In this document: piece after piece, positions 1-13,100 of the stretch
Position numbering within the stretch: the first letter of the stretch is position 1
Layout: the number at the start of each line of letters is the position of its first letter
Assembly: GCA_021613335.1 (NCBI GenBank)
Contig: JAJTWR010000329.1
Span: 1,576,001 to 1,640,000, forward strand
Length of the DNA stretch: 64,000 nucleotides
Direction of reading: 5' to 3'
From: Whitmania pigra
Taxonomy: Eukaryota; Annelida; Clitellata; Hirudinida; Haemopidae
Position numbers and translations under genes: made by a program
Notes under the pieces: model-generated
Database searches by the model: none
Told to the model about the DNA's origin: nothing
What the model saw: the letters and a program-made list of their open reading frames with translations, nothing else

Positions 1-166
1 CACATCTCATCATATTTTGATGTGGCCAATTAAAATAATGTTTAATAGTCAATGTATCAAACTATGGTTTAACTAGAATGTAAGAAATTCCATCACTTAT
101 TGTAGCTGACAGTAATTGTAATTAATTCATCAATTATTTCCCAAAAATCAAATAAAATGAGGTAAG

Positions 167-2781
167 TCAAAGTACATCATCTTCCTGGTGCGTTTGTTTG
201 CTCCTGGTTGAAGTAACAACATTGGGAGGCTGATCGTGAACTACAGCAGTGCTCGAGATAATATCGTTCATGTCACCAAGTTGTGATAAGACTTTAAAAA
301 ACATTTATTATCTTTATTTATTACCTATTAAGTTATTATTATTATAACTGCATCAATAATGGTTTAATGTTATTCTTATTACATCATGCTATAATAATCC
401 TCTATTAATCTGAAGATCTTGAACCACTTACGTTGCAACTGATCTTTCAAAGCAGGAATCTCTTTTAACTGAGGAGCATTCATAAATTTTTATTGAAAAT
501 CTCAGCTTTTATGGTATCAGCTATTAAGGAAATATAAAATTCATCACCTTTTCAGTCTCAGACAACGGTGTAACCTCTTCATCCACATCTTCCTCTTCAT
601 CATGACAATCCATTAGCATATTTTTAGTCATTTTATCAGCAATAGTTAACTGCACACCTATGTCTGGGTCTCCTTCAACATTAAAAACAAAACATTAATG
701 AATTGAGCCATTAAAAAATTCTGATGAAATGAAATTAATGAAGTTAAAATAAAAGTTTGAAAAATAAAAGTTGACACTGTGGAAGTTCTAAAACTTCACC
801 TCCAACAGCTCCTCCTGATGGATGGTCTTCTTTAAGGATCTTGGAAAGCATTAGATTGGCTTTGCCCTTGAAGAATTAATGAATTCAATTAAAATAATTT
901 AATAGTACATTCAATTTTAAACTTATACTGGCATTAATCTGTTATTTACATCCAACTAAGCAACCTGACCCATAATAATTTAGTTATCCTTACCAACATC
1001 AACTGCATTACAAATTATCAATTTATTAGTTATGTAATGTTAATTAGCTGTTTTTTTAATGCCTCGCGTATCCAGGTAAGACATCGAGTCATCAAGATTT
1101 TTAATCGATCCACCACTTATATAGTGCCCATATTGCCCCTATCCAAGGGCGCTCCCTGGCAGTGCAGCTGGGTTTCAAACACGACACATTATGACCGTTG
1201 CCATTACTGCCGTAAACAGGCATGCAACCTGCATGCTGATCAAAACCAACTTTATAGAAGTCATTTCCCTCAGCCTCGGATTCCTCCCACGAGGCATCCT
1301 CTTCATTTTCTTCCTCCTCGTTCATTTGTTTCACTTCTTTGGCTTCTGCAGTTCTCATCGCTAAAAATAAAGCCATGATTTATAGTGAAAAGATTAATTA
1401 TACATTACCAATCTATTAACAATCAACTATTTATTAATGCCAACTTCTGCTGGATTTGTCCTTAGTGACAGCTTCCTCCTCCTCCCCATTTAAATTGCTT
1501 GCCTCAGCATTTACATCGTTCTCGTGGAAATATTCAATTTCCTTCACACAATCCTCATGCCCCATTTTCATGGCCAAGTCTGCTGCTGTGTTCCCTAGAA
1601 TTTAAGATGGAGCTTTTATCACTTGATATGATAATTATGTCAAATGAATGAAACTGTAAGCACTTAACATTTAATTGCTTTGGTCAATCCCAAGCCACCA
1701 TGATTATGATGATAATAATAAAGTTACTTAAAAAGACTTTATTATCGAATGCCATGTTTTAAAATAAGTACCGTTGGAATCCTTCATTGACGGATCAGCT
1801 TCGTGCCTAAGAAGCCGAAGTACAATGTCTTTGTGTCCTCTATAACAGGCCATCATGAGAGGTGTGATGTTGTTTTGATTGTACATGTTGGGGCTCACAC
1901 CCTTCTTGAGCAACATTTCAGTTGCTTGTGCATTGTTCTTTTCAATGGCCAAATGCAAAGGATTTTGTCCAAACTAAACAATTAAACCGAGATTTACTGA
2001 AATAATCTGATGAGATGATTAAAATTGAAACTAAAGGTTAAGACCTTGTTCTTTTTATCACTGTCAGCCACGGTAAGTTTATCAAGTACCAGAGGGATCA
2101 ATGGAGTCATGCCATGAATACATAGATGATGAAGACATGAATTTCCATCTTTGTCATAAACTGTTAGTCCAACTTTTGTTTGTATGAGAAGCTTAGCACA
2201 ATCTTCATGGCCACATTCAATTGCCTAAGGTATATAGTTAGTCATAAAATATTAAATGTGGAATACATTTTTTAAATACCTATCTACTATCTACTGTTTA
2301 CCTACCCACACAAAAAAAATGAATGTCTAAGTTAAGATAAAAACAAACCAAATGAATCCTATCAGACCTTGAAGAGAGGAGTTTTGTTTTCTCTATCAGG
2401 AACATTTATCAAGGCTTTCCAAGACAATAACTTCTCAACGATTGCAACATTTCCAATGGCGCAAGCCAAATGAAGAGGTGTCCTAACAACATCATATGCA
2501 TAATAAAATAATACTATCCTGCTATTCATGAAAATGAAATATTACCTATCTCCTTTATCCCTAGTATTGACATATTTAGGTGCCAGCAATTCAACTTTTT
2601 TTTCGTCTTGATTCAAAACGGCCTTATGTATTTTGTCCAAATCTTTTGGCTTAATGTCATAATTTAGAGATTGACCAGCGATAGATGAAAGGCTACTGTT
2701 TCTTTTCCCCAAACTTCCCCGAAAACTAGCATTATCTGAATTGTTTTTAGCACTTGAAAATAGACGTTTAATTTTCTTCAT
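167..2781 (-). CDS. Ankyrin-repeat protein, ANKRD26-like (multi-exon)
   Basis: Read on the minus strand, the ATG at 2781 opens a basic, serine-rich head (MKKIKRLFSSAKNN) followed by a PKDLDKIHKAV segment like the region before the ankyrin repeats of ANKRD26-type proteins. Exons 2781-2546, 2482-2368, 2224-2045 and 1973-1772 join in frame with GT-AG borders and encode ankyrin repeats (motifs TPLHLACAIGN, NPLHLAIEKNN, TPLMMACYRGH, NTAADLAMKMGHED). Later exons near 1590-1440, 1370-1258, 865-785, 670-545, about 465-430 and 285-167 are acidic (EEEENEEDASWEESE, DEEEDVDEEV) and end at a TGA at 169-167. Ankyrin repeats bind partner proteins, and ANKRD26 relatives act at centrioles or the membrane. Repeats are clear; the ANKRD26 link rests on the N-terminal motif; the 3' exon borders are approximate. 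Confidence 0.75.
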
Positions 2782-2849
2782 CTTTAACGGAGAATTTTGT
2801 TGCCTTACGCGCACCCTCTTCGAATACAGTAACTACAGACGCCAAGAAA

Positions 2850-5255
2850 ATTTTTGCATTTCAATTACGCTGTAATATTTATATTTTAATATATAAATAT
2901 AATAAATATAGTAATGCTGCTATTTGAGTTGTAGGTTCTATTACCAAAATATTTTCTGAAAACAAATTTTTATTTCACGAATTTTTTTAGTTCACGAATG
3001 TTGCCACCTTCCATAAAGTTCATCGCCCTCGGCTAACTTTAAATTCAGTGTATGGAGTGAATATCAATACTTGTCTTTAATTGAGAATATTATGTGCTAT
3101 TAGATGATATGATAAAGTTTTTCTATGCTTTGCTGGCTCAAGCATGGAAGCACTCCCGGATTTAGGGGTGGTTGAGGTGTGCCACTACACAGGTGTCCCC
3201 ACCAATTTAGTCTTCCACTAACCCCAAAACTCTTTTTTTTTGCTTGTTGGAGAGAGAAGAAGATGGAAGCTGGTTTGTCCTCTACCAACCAGACTGCACC
3301 TGGACCTCCATCTAAGTAAATCCAACCCTGGCACGAAAATGTTACATTTTGTCTGATTTTAAGCATAACTTTGAAAGAACAAGAATTCTTTTTTTTTAGA
3401 TTGAAAGCTTTAACTGCTGCTTTAACTGTTGAACCAAAATATCATCCGCTCACTTTTTCTAGATTGAATAAGAGCTAATAAAAACTTTGATCCTCCAAAA
3501 GAATTCCGATTTCAATTTTATAATTTCTGTGCGTGATTAAACAATAAGCGGCATACTGCGAAGTATCTTTTTGTCGCTCTGTGTAGCGTTTATTAACATC
3601 AAAATTGCACATTTGTTTTAATTAAAACCATCAATACAGTTTCTCCTTTGGTCTGTCAGCACTTGAACGATGAAAGTGAAACTGTAGAAACTGTAACTAT
3701 CTTCAATCACACCTGATACTCATGGCTCCACAGACACCGCTCATAATTTTTCATTCTCTCCTTCAGTCTAGAGACCAGAACAACAGGTTATGAGCCCTCT
3801 AGAAAATACAGCAACATCATGTGATGCATCCTGCTAAAAACCGGTTTCTAAACCAGCCAGCGACTGGTTTAAGGATCAAAGTTCATGGACGGAAAGACCC
3901 TCGATTACAACAATTCATTATAAAACCTTACAACTGTCATCATATTGACGCGCAGGAATCACAAAACTCTCAACATTTCATATTTTCGAAGTATTGTTGT
4001 ATTTTATGAATTTTCTTTAGAACGTGCATTCGTATCTGCATGGTGAAAAACAGAATATCGAGTTGAGGGAACAACTCGACCGGTTTCATGAAAGATCGGT
4101 TAATCTTGTTTCACAGGTTCTAAGTTGATAATTGGCTCAGCCAGGCACAAATCGTTGTAAAGAATAAGTCTGAAATTCCAAGGATTCTGAGAAATACCTG
4201 TCACGCTTCATGGTAGACGATTGCATCAGCTCATTTTTTTCTACTTCCTTTTCTTTTATCGAAAATCATTCCATAATATATTTTATTTGAGTCCAAAATT
4301 TTCCAGTTAAACAACTATAATGCAAACTATTAACAATGTCGCTTTATACTTCATTTTTCAGTTTGGCACAGGTTGCTGGTAGAGTAACAAAAGAATGAAA
4401 GAAAGTGAAGAAATGAGGCCACCGCGATGCATTTACGACTTGTTTACGTTTGGCGCCCAATTTATTGCTTTCCATTTCATGATCTCACTCCACCTTGCAT
4501 TGATTTCAGAAAATCTATCACAAAGTGATATTAGCATATTTTGTCATGTGGACTTGGATCAAATTGATATCCTAGTTGAAGAGTATTTCCGAGGTTATTG
4601 TGCTCACCCTCGAAGGCAAATTTTCATTTCTCGGTAGCTTTACAGTGATTGCGGATGTGAACCTTAGAACAGGATGCATTTCCCAAAAATTAAGAGTTTA
4701 AAACTCGGGCGGTAAAAGTCGTTAATTAAAAGTAATCGATTAAATGAAAACTGCTTCTCTGGAAATGGAAAGGCCTAGAAATTTAGGCTATCGAGCACGT
4801 CTCATGGAGAGATCACTTATACCAAACATTCCAGCGAAAGACATAAACAGTCTGAGGCGGAGAAGGAGAATCTAGAATATTTTTACTAGCACGGAAAGTT
4901 TCTCTGCTGGATGATAAGCAGCCAAGGGATGCGTGTGCGTTTGTGTTTGTTTAATAAATAGGCTCTGTGCTGAAGTGCGGTTAAGTGACATTCAACATTG
5001 GCCGCGTGCCCAGTGAGGCTTAATTGTTGAGTATAATTGTCTTGGTAAGCCGTTTATAGTTGTCACAAACGTTAAGCGAGGAAAAGTATGTGGATGGAAT
5101 TGACTTTTACACTGTCTGGATTTAAACCTAAAATTATCTGAGTAACACGAGTCGAGAAGCATAGGTGAGTTGCTACCTCGTGTTGTATCTGCAGACACAG
5201 TTTGAGGTCTTCTAGACTTGATTTCATTTTATTTTTACAAATAAACAATTGCATT
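2850..5255. other. Intergenic region with no supported gene
   Basis: No coding exon could be supported on either strand. Short open frames here have no recognisable domain or splice context. The stretch contains a possible short hAT-like MITE (3151-3330, listed separately). The last 250 bases may hold the promoter and a non-coding first exon of the small secreted peptide gene, because a splice acceptor lies just before that gene's ATG. Confidence 0.5.
3151..3330. mobile_element. Possible short hAT-like MITE
   Basis: The left end (CACTCCCGGATTTAGGGG) and the reverse complement of the right end (CAGGGTTGGATTTACTTAG) share the GGATTTA core typical of hAT-like termini in invertebrates. The flanks gcatggaa (3142-3149) and gcacgaaa (3331-3338) match at 6 of 8 positions, as an old 8-bp target duplication might. 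The interior has no coding potential. Imperfect ends make this a weak call. Confidence 0.3.
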
Positions 5256-5268
5256 ATTGCAGGAATAA

Positions 5269-5547
5269 ATGTTGCCTAAAAGAAATATAATATTTGCACT
5301 AGTCCTAGTCCAATTCCTGCTGAACATTGAATGTAGAAGCCATGGCAACGAAAATGGAAACGGTAACAACCGAAGAAACGGTCGATGGCAGGGTATAGAA
5401 ATCGTTGGAGAATGCTGGAATCAAACGAATTTCGAGCAATGCTACAACTGTGGAAGAGATGCTGACTCCACTGAAATCTATTCCAGCTGTTGCCTCAGAG
5501 TGCCTGAAATTGTGGAGATTTGCGAAGGAAATTTCTCCGATGAGTGA
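5269..5547 (+). CDS. Small secreted cysteine-rich peptide, unrecognised
   Basis: A 92-residue protein starts at the ATG at 5269, four bases after a good splice acceptor (attattgcag), which suggests a 5' UTR intron. The N-terminus is a classical signal peptide: two basic residues, then the hydrophobic run IIFALVLVQFLL, with likely cleavage near residue 22-24. An Asn/Gly/Arg-rich linker follows (NENGNGNNRRNGR), then a domain with six cysteines spaced C-x8-C-x2-C-x12-CC-x9-C, consistent with three disulphides. One N-glycosylation site (NQT) lies between the first two cysteines and another (NFS) near the end. No dibasic-flanked amidated peptide is visible. It could be a peptide hormone, growth factor-like ligand or antimicrobial peptide; I do not recognise the family. 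Confidence 0.6.
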   Translation: MLPKRNIIFALVLVQFLLNIECRSHGNENGNGNNRRNGRWQGIEIVGECWNQTNFEQCYNCGRDADSTEIYSSCCLRVPEIVEICEGNFSDE

Positions 5548-5559
5548 CGAAGCTTTTGT

Positions 5560-6805
5560 TATACTTTGATTTCAGTTTGCATTATGAAACGAAACTTCTG
5601 GCAATTTTTTGTTTGCTGCGCTACCCTCGTGTATAGAAATTTTAACGTGTACAATCTGTGTCCGACCAATTCTAATTTAAAACATTAAACTGCGCCGCTA
5701 ATTTTTGTGTAACCTTTACGTTCGTAACTGGAATGTATTTTTAAACTGTTTTGTCCTGTGTTTATAGCAAGTTAATTATTGGCAAATTTGTGAACGTCAC
5801 TTGGCGGAAACTTGTGATCTTATTGGAAGATGTTTTGATCTGCGTTGAGGCTTTTGTTTCGCATTCAATCCTTAATTATCGATAAAAATTATTTAGGATC
5901 ACTCGGATGTGTTCTTTGCTCTTTGGCCGAAGAATGTTTGTTTAATTAAGTTGGATATGAACCAGATGTTCACGTGATCATGCAAAATTAGCTGTTCGTG
6001 TCCGATTCTTGATGAGATGATGCTTCGGTAGTTCTGATTCCACTGGCAGTTGGTACTTCGAGAAATGGTGATCGTCCTTACGTGGGTGTTCCTCCATGGC
6101 TATACGTTTTGTGAGAAGAATTCACTCAAGAAGTCTCAATTTCAACATTTTATGACAAATTTGTATTAGTTTTAATTGATCGTAGCTTTTAACTTTACCG
6201 CGCTATAGAAGAACCGCGTTTCCCGTATTCCGAAGTGTTATCTCCATCAGTCTTACAAGAACAAACATGAGCAAAATGTTAAGACAAACACAGCATAGTA
6301 AAGCGTATAATAATCATTCATATAAGTAATCCTCTGAAAAGTGTATCAATCAGGACATCAGGAAATTTTTACAATTACAACTTCTTTACAGTGAGATTAG
6401 TTATAGAATTATTTTAGAATTTACTAAAAAAATTAAATTAAATTAAATTCTAAAGCGCTGGCATATTTTCTAGATTTAAATGCCTAATAATGGAGTAACT
6501 TTAATAATGCCGGTAAATTAAGTAAAAGGATTTCTATTATACCAATGATATTTCCAACCAATATTTTAAGTCGTTATATAACCAAGTAGCAAACAAGGTA
6601 TTTTATTGTTTCAATGTGACAGAACATTATATGAAAGGTAAAGGTCTGACTTAAGGAAGAGATTGCCTCAGTTGTCAAATTGACCCTGGTAACACAAACA
6701 ATCGCATACAAATATTTAAATCATACTTAGAAATGCATTTCAAATGAAAAAATAAAATGCGATAATTTCAGACAATATCGGAAAAATAAATGGTACGATT
6801 TTAAA
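5560..6805. other. Intergenic region with nothing recognised
   Basis: The first part is probably the 3' UTR of the secreted peptide gene. After that there is AT-rich sequence with no domain-bearing frame and no clear repeat boundaries. Confidence 0.4.
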
Positions 6806-6810
6806 ATAAC

Positions 6811-7080
6811 GTGGACAAAGATTGGCTCAAAGCAATGGCCAGAGAAATGAACTCGTTGAATGAAAATGGAATTTTGGAGTTGGTTAACCCTCTTAAAGGT
6901 GTGAAGGTGTGCAATTTCAAATAAATGGGTTTTCTGAGTAAAGTATAATCCTGATGGTACAACAGAGCGATACAAGGAACGATTGGTAGTCAAAGGATTT
7001 CGCCAGAAGAAAGGAATTGACTATCACGAAACATTCAGTCCGGTGTCAAAAAATGCAACCATCAGAAATGTCCTGAATTC
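6811..7080 (+). pseudogene. Decayed Ty1/Copia reverse transcriptase fragment
   Basis: Across frames on the plus strand one reads the start of the Copia-type reverse transcriptase domain: W-x-KAM-x-EMNSLNENG, then ELVNPLKGVKVCNFK, then [20 protein letters not shown], then [11 protein letters not shown]. This is the conserved order of RVT_2. An in-frame stop follows CNFK and frame changes occur near 6930, so it cannot make a protein. Only about 90 codons remain and no LTRs were found nearby. It is a dead retrotransposon remnant upstream of the channel gene. Confidence 0.75.
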
Positions 7081-7099
7081 CAGAAATGTCTGGAAGCAA

Positions 7100-8170
7100 A
7101 AAAAAGTCGTCTCCTCAAGTTATGCAAGGGTTTGCAATTCTGGAATTGCATGCGTTTTTTTCTGGAAATGCCATAAGTTGACTTAGTCAACGTCAAACTT
7201 CTGTTACAATTTCAACTAGGTAAGCCTAGTTAGTAAGTAACTACTAAGACGAAAGACTTATGTAATAGTTGCAAATGAAGCAACCAGAGAGGTTGAAGAG
7301 ACTGCTGGTCAACACTGCAGATTCTGTCAATTATCCAGATGTTTTTGTTGACAATGAAGACAATAGATAATAATGGATAGTCACTGAGGTTCTAATAAAA
7401 TGAGAACATTTTGAGTTTTTACGACGATTGTAAAAAAAACTCTGGTTTTGTTAAAACTTATTTTGAACTATTTTTGTCTTTGGCTATATCAATAATGTGG
7501 AAAATATCATAAAGTATCGATGTCGTGATCTCTTCGGTTAAGTTACTATCCTCAACAAAACATGCAATTTTAGTCAGAAAATGACATGTTATAATAGGCT
7601 AGTTCACCAACGTGTTGTCGGAATTCGTTGGTACCTTTTTGCAATTTGGAAATTCTGTTTATGAAAAAATTTAAAGGACTGAATCTAAATTAACTGGAGG
7701 TTTCAATCGATAACACCAAATTTTATTGGTTTATTATCAAAGTTATCGGATTTATGTATCCAGAAAGTTCAAAAATGCGCTTAATATTTGAATAGAATAT
7801 AAAAGTAGTATTCATATATTTACAAAAAAAATTTAAATTGTGATTTCCTATTTTAGTTTATAATGCTGAAATTTATAAAAACGGCATTTCAAGTCCTTAC
7901 TGTCAACTGTGCTCTATCGTTCCAGTTGCATGATTTTAATTACACACATGAGATGCTCCACGAATAGGTAGATTCCATCATTGTTTGATGTTTCATTTCC
8001 ATCCTACTTCCGTTTTCCATAGAATAATAATTAGTTCCCTCTGCTTTGCAATATAAATGCATCCGTATCTCAGTGGTCAGACGAAAGCAGTCAGACAGAT
8101 ATTAATGTATTAAATCTGGAGAAATTTTAAGTTTGAAGATAATTTAACTTTAAACAGTAACAATTCATCC
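7100..8170. other. Upstream region of the EAG channel gene
   Basis: No protein domain is visible. It presumably contains the promoter and the first coding exon (initiator Met) of the channel gene, but I could not fix either. The frame of the first recognised exon runs back to a stop shortly upstream, so a small earlier exon is expected. Confidence 0.35.
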
Positions 8171-8179
8171 GATAGTTTT

Positions 8180-11100
8180 ATCTCGGAGGGGCCTCCTGGC
8201 TCCACAGAACACGTTCATTGAAAACGTCATCAGAATAACGTCCAACCAACGTATTAATTATTTATTTTTATTCAATTGATTAATATTATTACTTTACAAG
8301 ATTTATTAATTATTATTTAATTGTACAGAATGCCAGTTTCTATTGGCCAATGCCCGAATCGAAAGATTCCCCATCATTTTCTGCGATCCAAGTTTTTGTC
8401 AGCTGACTGGATACGATAGACTGGACCTAATGCATGAGGGGGCCATTTGTTCTTTCATGCATGGAGAACTTACGGATCAAGCAACCATCGATCGTTTAAA
8501 GATGGTCTTTGAGGGGAAATTCCAAGAAACCCTTGAAATTCAATTCTACCGGAAAGATGGCAAATATTTTGATTTATGTATTTGTGAATGCAATCTTCTC
8601 AAAACTAAAAGAACCTAGAGTGGATCTTTTCAAATTTATGCAATTCAATCATAATCCGCGGGTGTGACTTTTTGAGACCAGCCCGGGCCTTGACACCTTT
8701 CTTTTTTGCTATTACATTGCCAAATTGACATGACATAGGGGCCCTTGGCTGCTGTTATTAGTCACAGATGATTATGTTTAGTAACTTATCTAAATAGTGA
8801 TAAATATTTTCCCAGCAACTCCTATCTGGCTTCGCACGTGTGTCACTTGGATAAAAAACGATCAGGAAATGATAACTCTTCTTCTTATCACTTTCAAGGA
8901 CATCACCGCTCAGAAGATGGTGATGGATGGCGATACGAGCAAAAGTAAAATTTAAACAAAAATTGCTGAACTTTTTAACCATATACGAGCATTGTGTATC
9001 TAACATTTTCTACAAGTGACATCTCTGAGCATGTTGGTTCGTCTGGCAAGATCGGTGTCCAGGAGCATGGCAAAACATCCTTCCCTCTACCAGACAGGAA
9101 TGTCACCTGTATCTCCAATATTTTCTTCTAACTTCGATCTTCAGCGTATCCATGGTTTCCATACACTGAAAGTACTAAGATTTCTTTGCTGTTTCCGTTA
9201 TTAAAATATAATTTTAATAAAATTAAAAATTGCGAAAGTCGATGCAGGATGGATTGTTTCCGACTGACCAAAGTGTACCAAGGTACTGCCAAGAAGTGCC
9301 GAGAACTCCAGCTAATATTCTTCTCCATCATTCGTCTTTCAAGTCTATATGGGATTGGATCATCTTGATTCTGACCTTCTACACTGCGGTCATGGTGCCT
9401 TATAACGCAGCTTTCCAGGGCAAGACGATGGATAGCGTACCAATTCTAGTCATCGATAGCGTGGTGGATATCGTATTTTTCATAGACATCATGCTGAACT
9501 TCCACATGACCTTTGTAGGACCAGGAGGAGAAGTGGTTTCTGATCCAGCAGTGATAAGAATAAATTATCTGAAAAGCTGGTTCGCAATAGATTTGCTTTC
9601 GTGCCTGCCATACGACGCCTTCAATGCATTCCCTGATGCCACAGAGGTTAATTAATAACGCCTGATTAATTCTAGACAACAGCCAACAAATTTTGTTTGC
9701 GTTATTTAGAACGTCAGCAATCTTTTCAACGCTCTCAAGGTCGTTCGGCTCCTGAGGTTGGGCAGAGTGGCACGCAAACTAGATCAGTACATAGAATATG
9801 GAGCAGCAGTACTTGTTCTATTAATTGTCATGTTCGCACTCATCGCTCACTGGTTTGCCTGCATTTGGTTCACGATTGGAAGCTACGAGGCATCCAATGG
9901 GGTTCAACACAGCTGGCTTCAACGCCTCGGAAAAGAAATTGAGGCAGCCTATGTTTTTGTAAATGAGACTGAAGGTGAATCCATATGGACAGGAGGTCCT
10001 TCTGATGCCATGTCTTACTATTCGGCCCTGTACTACACACTCTCCTGCATGACAAGCGTCGGATTTGGAAATATTTCGCCGTCAAGCGTATACGAGAAGA
10101 TATTCACAATCTGCATGATGATCTTGGGATGTCAGTATCGTCATTCAATTACGATATATAATATATATGTTTCATAAGTATAAACTCCTACCTAATCCAG
10201 CACTTTTCTATGCGACTATTTTTGGCAACGTCACGACAATATTCCAGCAAATGTATTCGTCAACTGGTCGCTACCACCAAATGTTGAAGGACGTCAAAGA
10301 TTTTATGGAGTTGCACAGCGTGCCCAATTCACTAAGTGAAAGAGTAATAGATTATGTCATATCGACGTGGTCTATTGACAAGGGCATTGATTCTGATAAG
10401 GTAAGAATTTTATCAAGTTTAGAGATTACGTTTACAATTTTTGTACAGTTCCTGCCAAATCTTTAGGCACTGTCTGATCAAAATTACCCGAGTTGCTGCG
10501 CGATACAAGTCGTTACACTCTATTAAATATTGGAAATAATTTATAAATTGGAAACTTCTAACAGGTCTTAAATTACTGTCCTGCTGATCTGAAAGCTGAC
10601 ATTTGTGTCCATCTGAACAGACATGTTTTTAGTGAACACCCGGTGTTTCAAATGGCCAGCGAAGGATGTTTGAGAGCCCTCGCTGTGCATTTTTCTTTGA
10701 GCCATTGGGCCCCAGGTGACATGTTATTCCACCAAGGGGAAAGTTTGGATTCTTTGTGCTTTATCATCACTGGTTCGCTTGAAGTGGTTCAAGACGAACA
10801 GATTGTGGCAATCCTCAGTAAGTTTTAAGGAAATATTTTCAGTATTAGTTCTCATTCGTACCTCAACTCGGAAAGACTTTCAACTCATACATTACAAATA
10901 CTTCTTGCAAACGAAGCCAAAGGAGATGTGGTTGGAGATCAGTTTTGGATAGAATCGAGTGCCAATCAGTGCATGGCCAATGTGAGAGCATTAACATACT
11001 GCGACCTCCACCTCATAAAAAGTGACAAGTTGATGGAGGTGCTCAGGTTTTACCAACAATTTGCAGTAGTGTTTGAAGAGACACTCAAACTAACTTATAA

Positions 11101-12272
11101 TCTCAGGAAAAGAGTGAGTAATAAATGTAAATTCGACATTCGTGAACTTTGTAGACTGAAATTGTTTTGTATCCAAATTTGACAGATTGTATTCCGAAAA
11201 ATATCTGATGTGGCAAAGGAAAGAGAACTTGAGGAACGAAGAAAGAATGAGCCTCCTTTAGACCTCTCGGAGAGTCATCCTGTCAGGAAAATCATTTCTA
11301 GATTTAGGAAAATGAGCCTTTCCAGACCTTCATTCTTTGATTCTTACCACATGGATCCAGCAAAAAGTTTTAGGGACGACCAGTTACTGACGACCACCAA
11401 TTCGGGTAAAGGCCTTTTTTCGAGATTGAAAAAAGCCGCATATCTCAGGAGAACATCCACTTTTGCCGAATCTCAGTTTTTGCTTGAATCTCCAAGCCTC
11501 ATAGGTTCACCGAGCCTTTCCGTATCTCCAAATTTTACTGAAATCGAGAGTCTTGGAGAAACTCCAGATTCAATAAAAACTCTGTTGGACGGCAAGAGTT
11601 TGTTTCGAAGTTCGATAGAACTGAATTCAAATGAATCATGTCTAAAGTTACCTCAAACACTTGAACAGCCTTATCATGAAGTCTGTGATAAAGACGAAAC
11701 TGACTGGCAATCTTCAGTCGGAGAAAAACCTTATGATTCTTCTCAAAAAAGGAAGTGGAAGACTAAACTGACTGTTCCAAATAAATTCTGTGACGATGAT
11801 GATGCAGTATCGTTGCTCGATGAAATAAATAACGTATTACTGACAAAACACTACTCAAGTTTAGTGTCGCTTTGTTAATTAGTAACATTTTCATAACTAT
11901 AATGAAATTTAAACATTAAATATTATTTAACAACTAAATTGAGCAGATGTAAACCCGACCTTTGACGAATCTGAGGAAATCATCATCAAAGTGCCATCTA
12001 TCGTGAGGCAGATGTCCATTTCAAAACAACCGATCGATAGAAGTAACATGAAATTGGATTTAAAAATATGCGATGCTGCCGTGAAACCTTTCTCTGGCAA
12101 CGAAAAACATTTCGACGGATTACATAAAAATGAAGAAGCGTTTCTAGAGAAATTAAAACAAATGAGGATGGACATTCAACAGGAGGTCAAAGGCCTGCAC
12201 CGAAGGATGGATAGCATTGATTTCCATTTGGATGGAATTGTTAATGCCGTAAAAAATAGTTTTCTTCGATAA
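8180..12272 (+). CDS. EAG-type voltage-gated potassium channel (KCNH1/5-like)
   Basis: At least ten exons encode an ether-a-go-go channel. In order: PAS-cap ([11 protein letters not shown], about 8190-8250); PAS domain (8329-8559 and from 8816, [12 protein letters not shown], then TPIW); S1 ([13 protein letters not shown]), S2-S3 and DLLSCLPYD (9239-about 9650); S4 ([15 protein letters not shown]), S5 and pore with the filter SVGFGN (about 9711-10131); S6 ([15 protein letters not shown], 10201-10400); cyclic-nucleotide-binding homology domain (10565-10813, 10917-11113); a long cytoplasmic tail from 11186; and a terminal coiled coil for tetramer assembly (11944-12272). Such channels carry delayed-rectifier K+ current in neurons and muscle. 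An AATAAA lies at 12342. The initiator Met exon was not located. The PAS exon appears to use a GC donor. The closest family is EAG rather than ERG or ELK. Confidence 0.92.
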
Positions 12273-12823
12273 TCGTCGATCTTGAATTTATTTTAAATTA
12301 AACGTAACTCGTGCTAATTATTAGTTAACATTATGTCTAGTAATAAAATTACAAAATTGTTATTCTCTGCTTATGACTTGGTTAAAATGGTTAGTGGAGG
12401 ATGAAAGCAAGATTGATAAACCATTGAGGTAAATAGTAATTCGTAATCGTTTAATCAGGTAAACAGTGGGTACGCGCAGAAGAACTAGAAATCTAATAAA
12501 TTCATTTATAAATGATATCACATAGTTGAAAGATGGGAAGGGATTTCAGAACTTTGCAATAAGAAGAGCAGATCAATATGAAACTTTTCCTAAGTAGTTG
12601 CGCAAAATATGCTTGCACTTTCTTATAGGAATGTTGTATCTGAGAAGGGGCTGATTTTTAAATGACCATTATTTGGAGAAATTCTAGTTCATTTCAACTC
12701 GTTAGTACAGTCATGGAATCCATCGGATCAGTTTAATATCTCCTCATACCTGTTAAGATCAATCAAGTTGGCTTCCGCTTTTCTCAGCTATTTTGCATTG
12801 GCCCAGTTAACTTTCTTGACGAT

Positions 12824-12864
12824 AACTTTTTATGTACAGAATTTTCATAGGCCATTGTTTCACA
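12824..12864 (+). repeat. Left copy of 41-bp direct repeat flanking an LTR-like element
   Basis: The 41 bases from 12824 recur exactly at 13100-13140. This copy ends one base before the LTR-like sequence starts. Confidence 0.85.
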
Positions 12865-12865
12865 A

Positions 12866-13100
12866 TGTTGTGACGTCATTTCGGGTATAAAAAGAACAGA
12901 CTTCGGGAGCGAGGGAGTTTTAGAGTTTGGTTCGAGTCCTACAAGTTTACGGAGTGATACGGTTGTTATACGATAGGGATTGCGAGTTGGTTATATTACG
13001 TACTGGCCATTAGCGATATTTAGTTCTAGTTTCTGCTCCTGAATATTTGACCGCCAATAAAGTTTTCTGTTCAACTGGTTATTGTTTCAAAGACCCAACA
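12866..13100 (+). mobile_element. Solo LTR-like element
   Basis: A 235-bp segment begins TGTTGTGACGTCA and ends GACCCAACA, so its tips are the short inverted pair TGTTG/CAACA expected of an LTR. It carries a TATA box (tataaaa, 12886-12892) and a polyadenylation signal (aataaa, 13056-13061), giving a U3-R-U5-like order on the plus strand. No internal retrotransposon region is attached, so it resembles a solo LTR of a Gypsy-like element. The flanks share a 41-bp direct repeat instead of the usual 4-6 bp duplication. Confidence 0.65.

Noticed and set aside
4395..4637. 80-codon frame with hydrophobic segment
   Set aside because: No signal peptide shape, domain, splice sites or neighbours supporting a gene.
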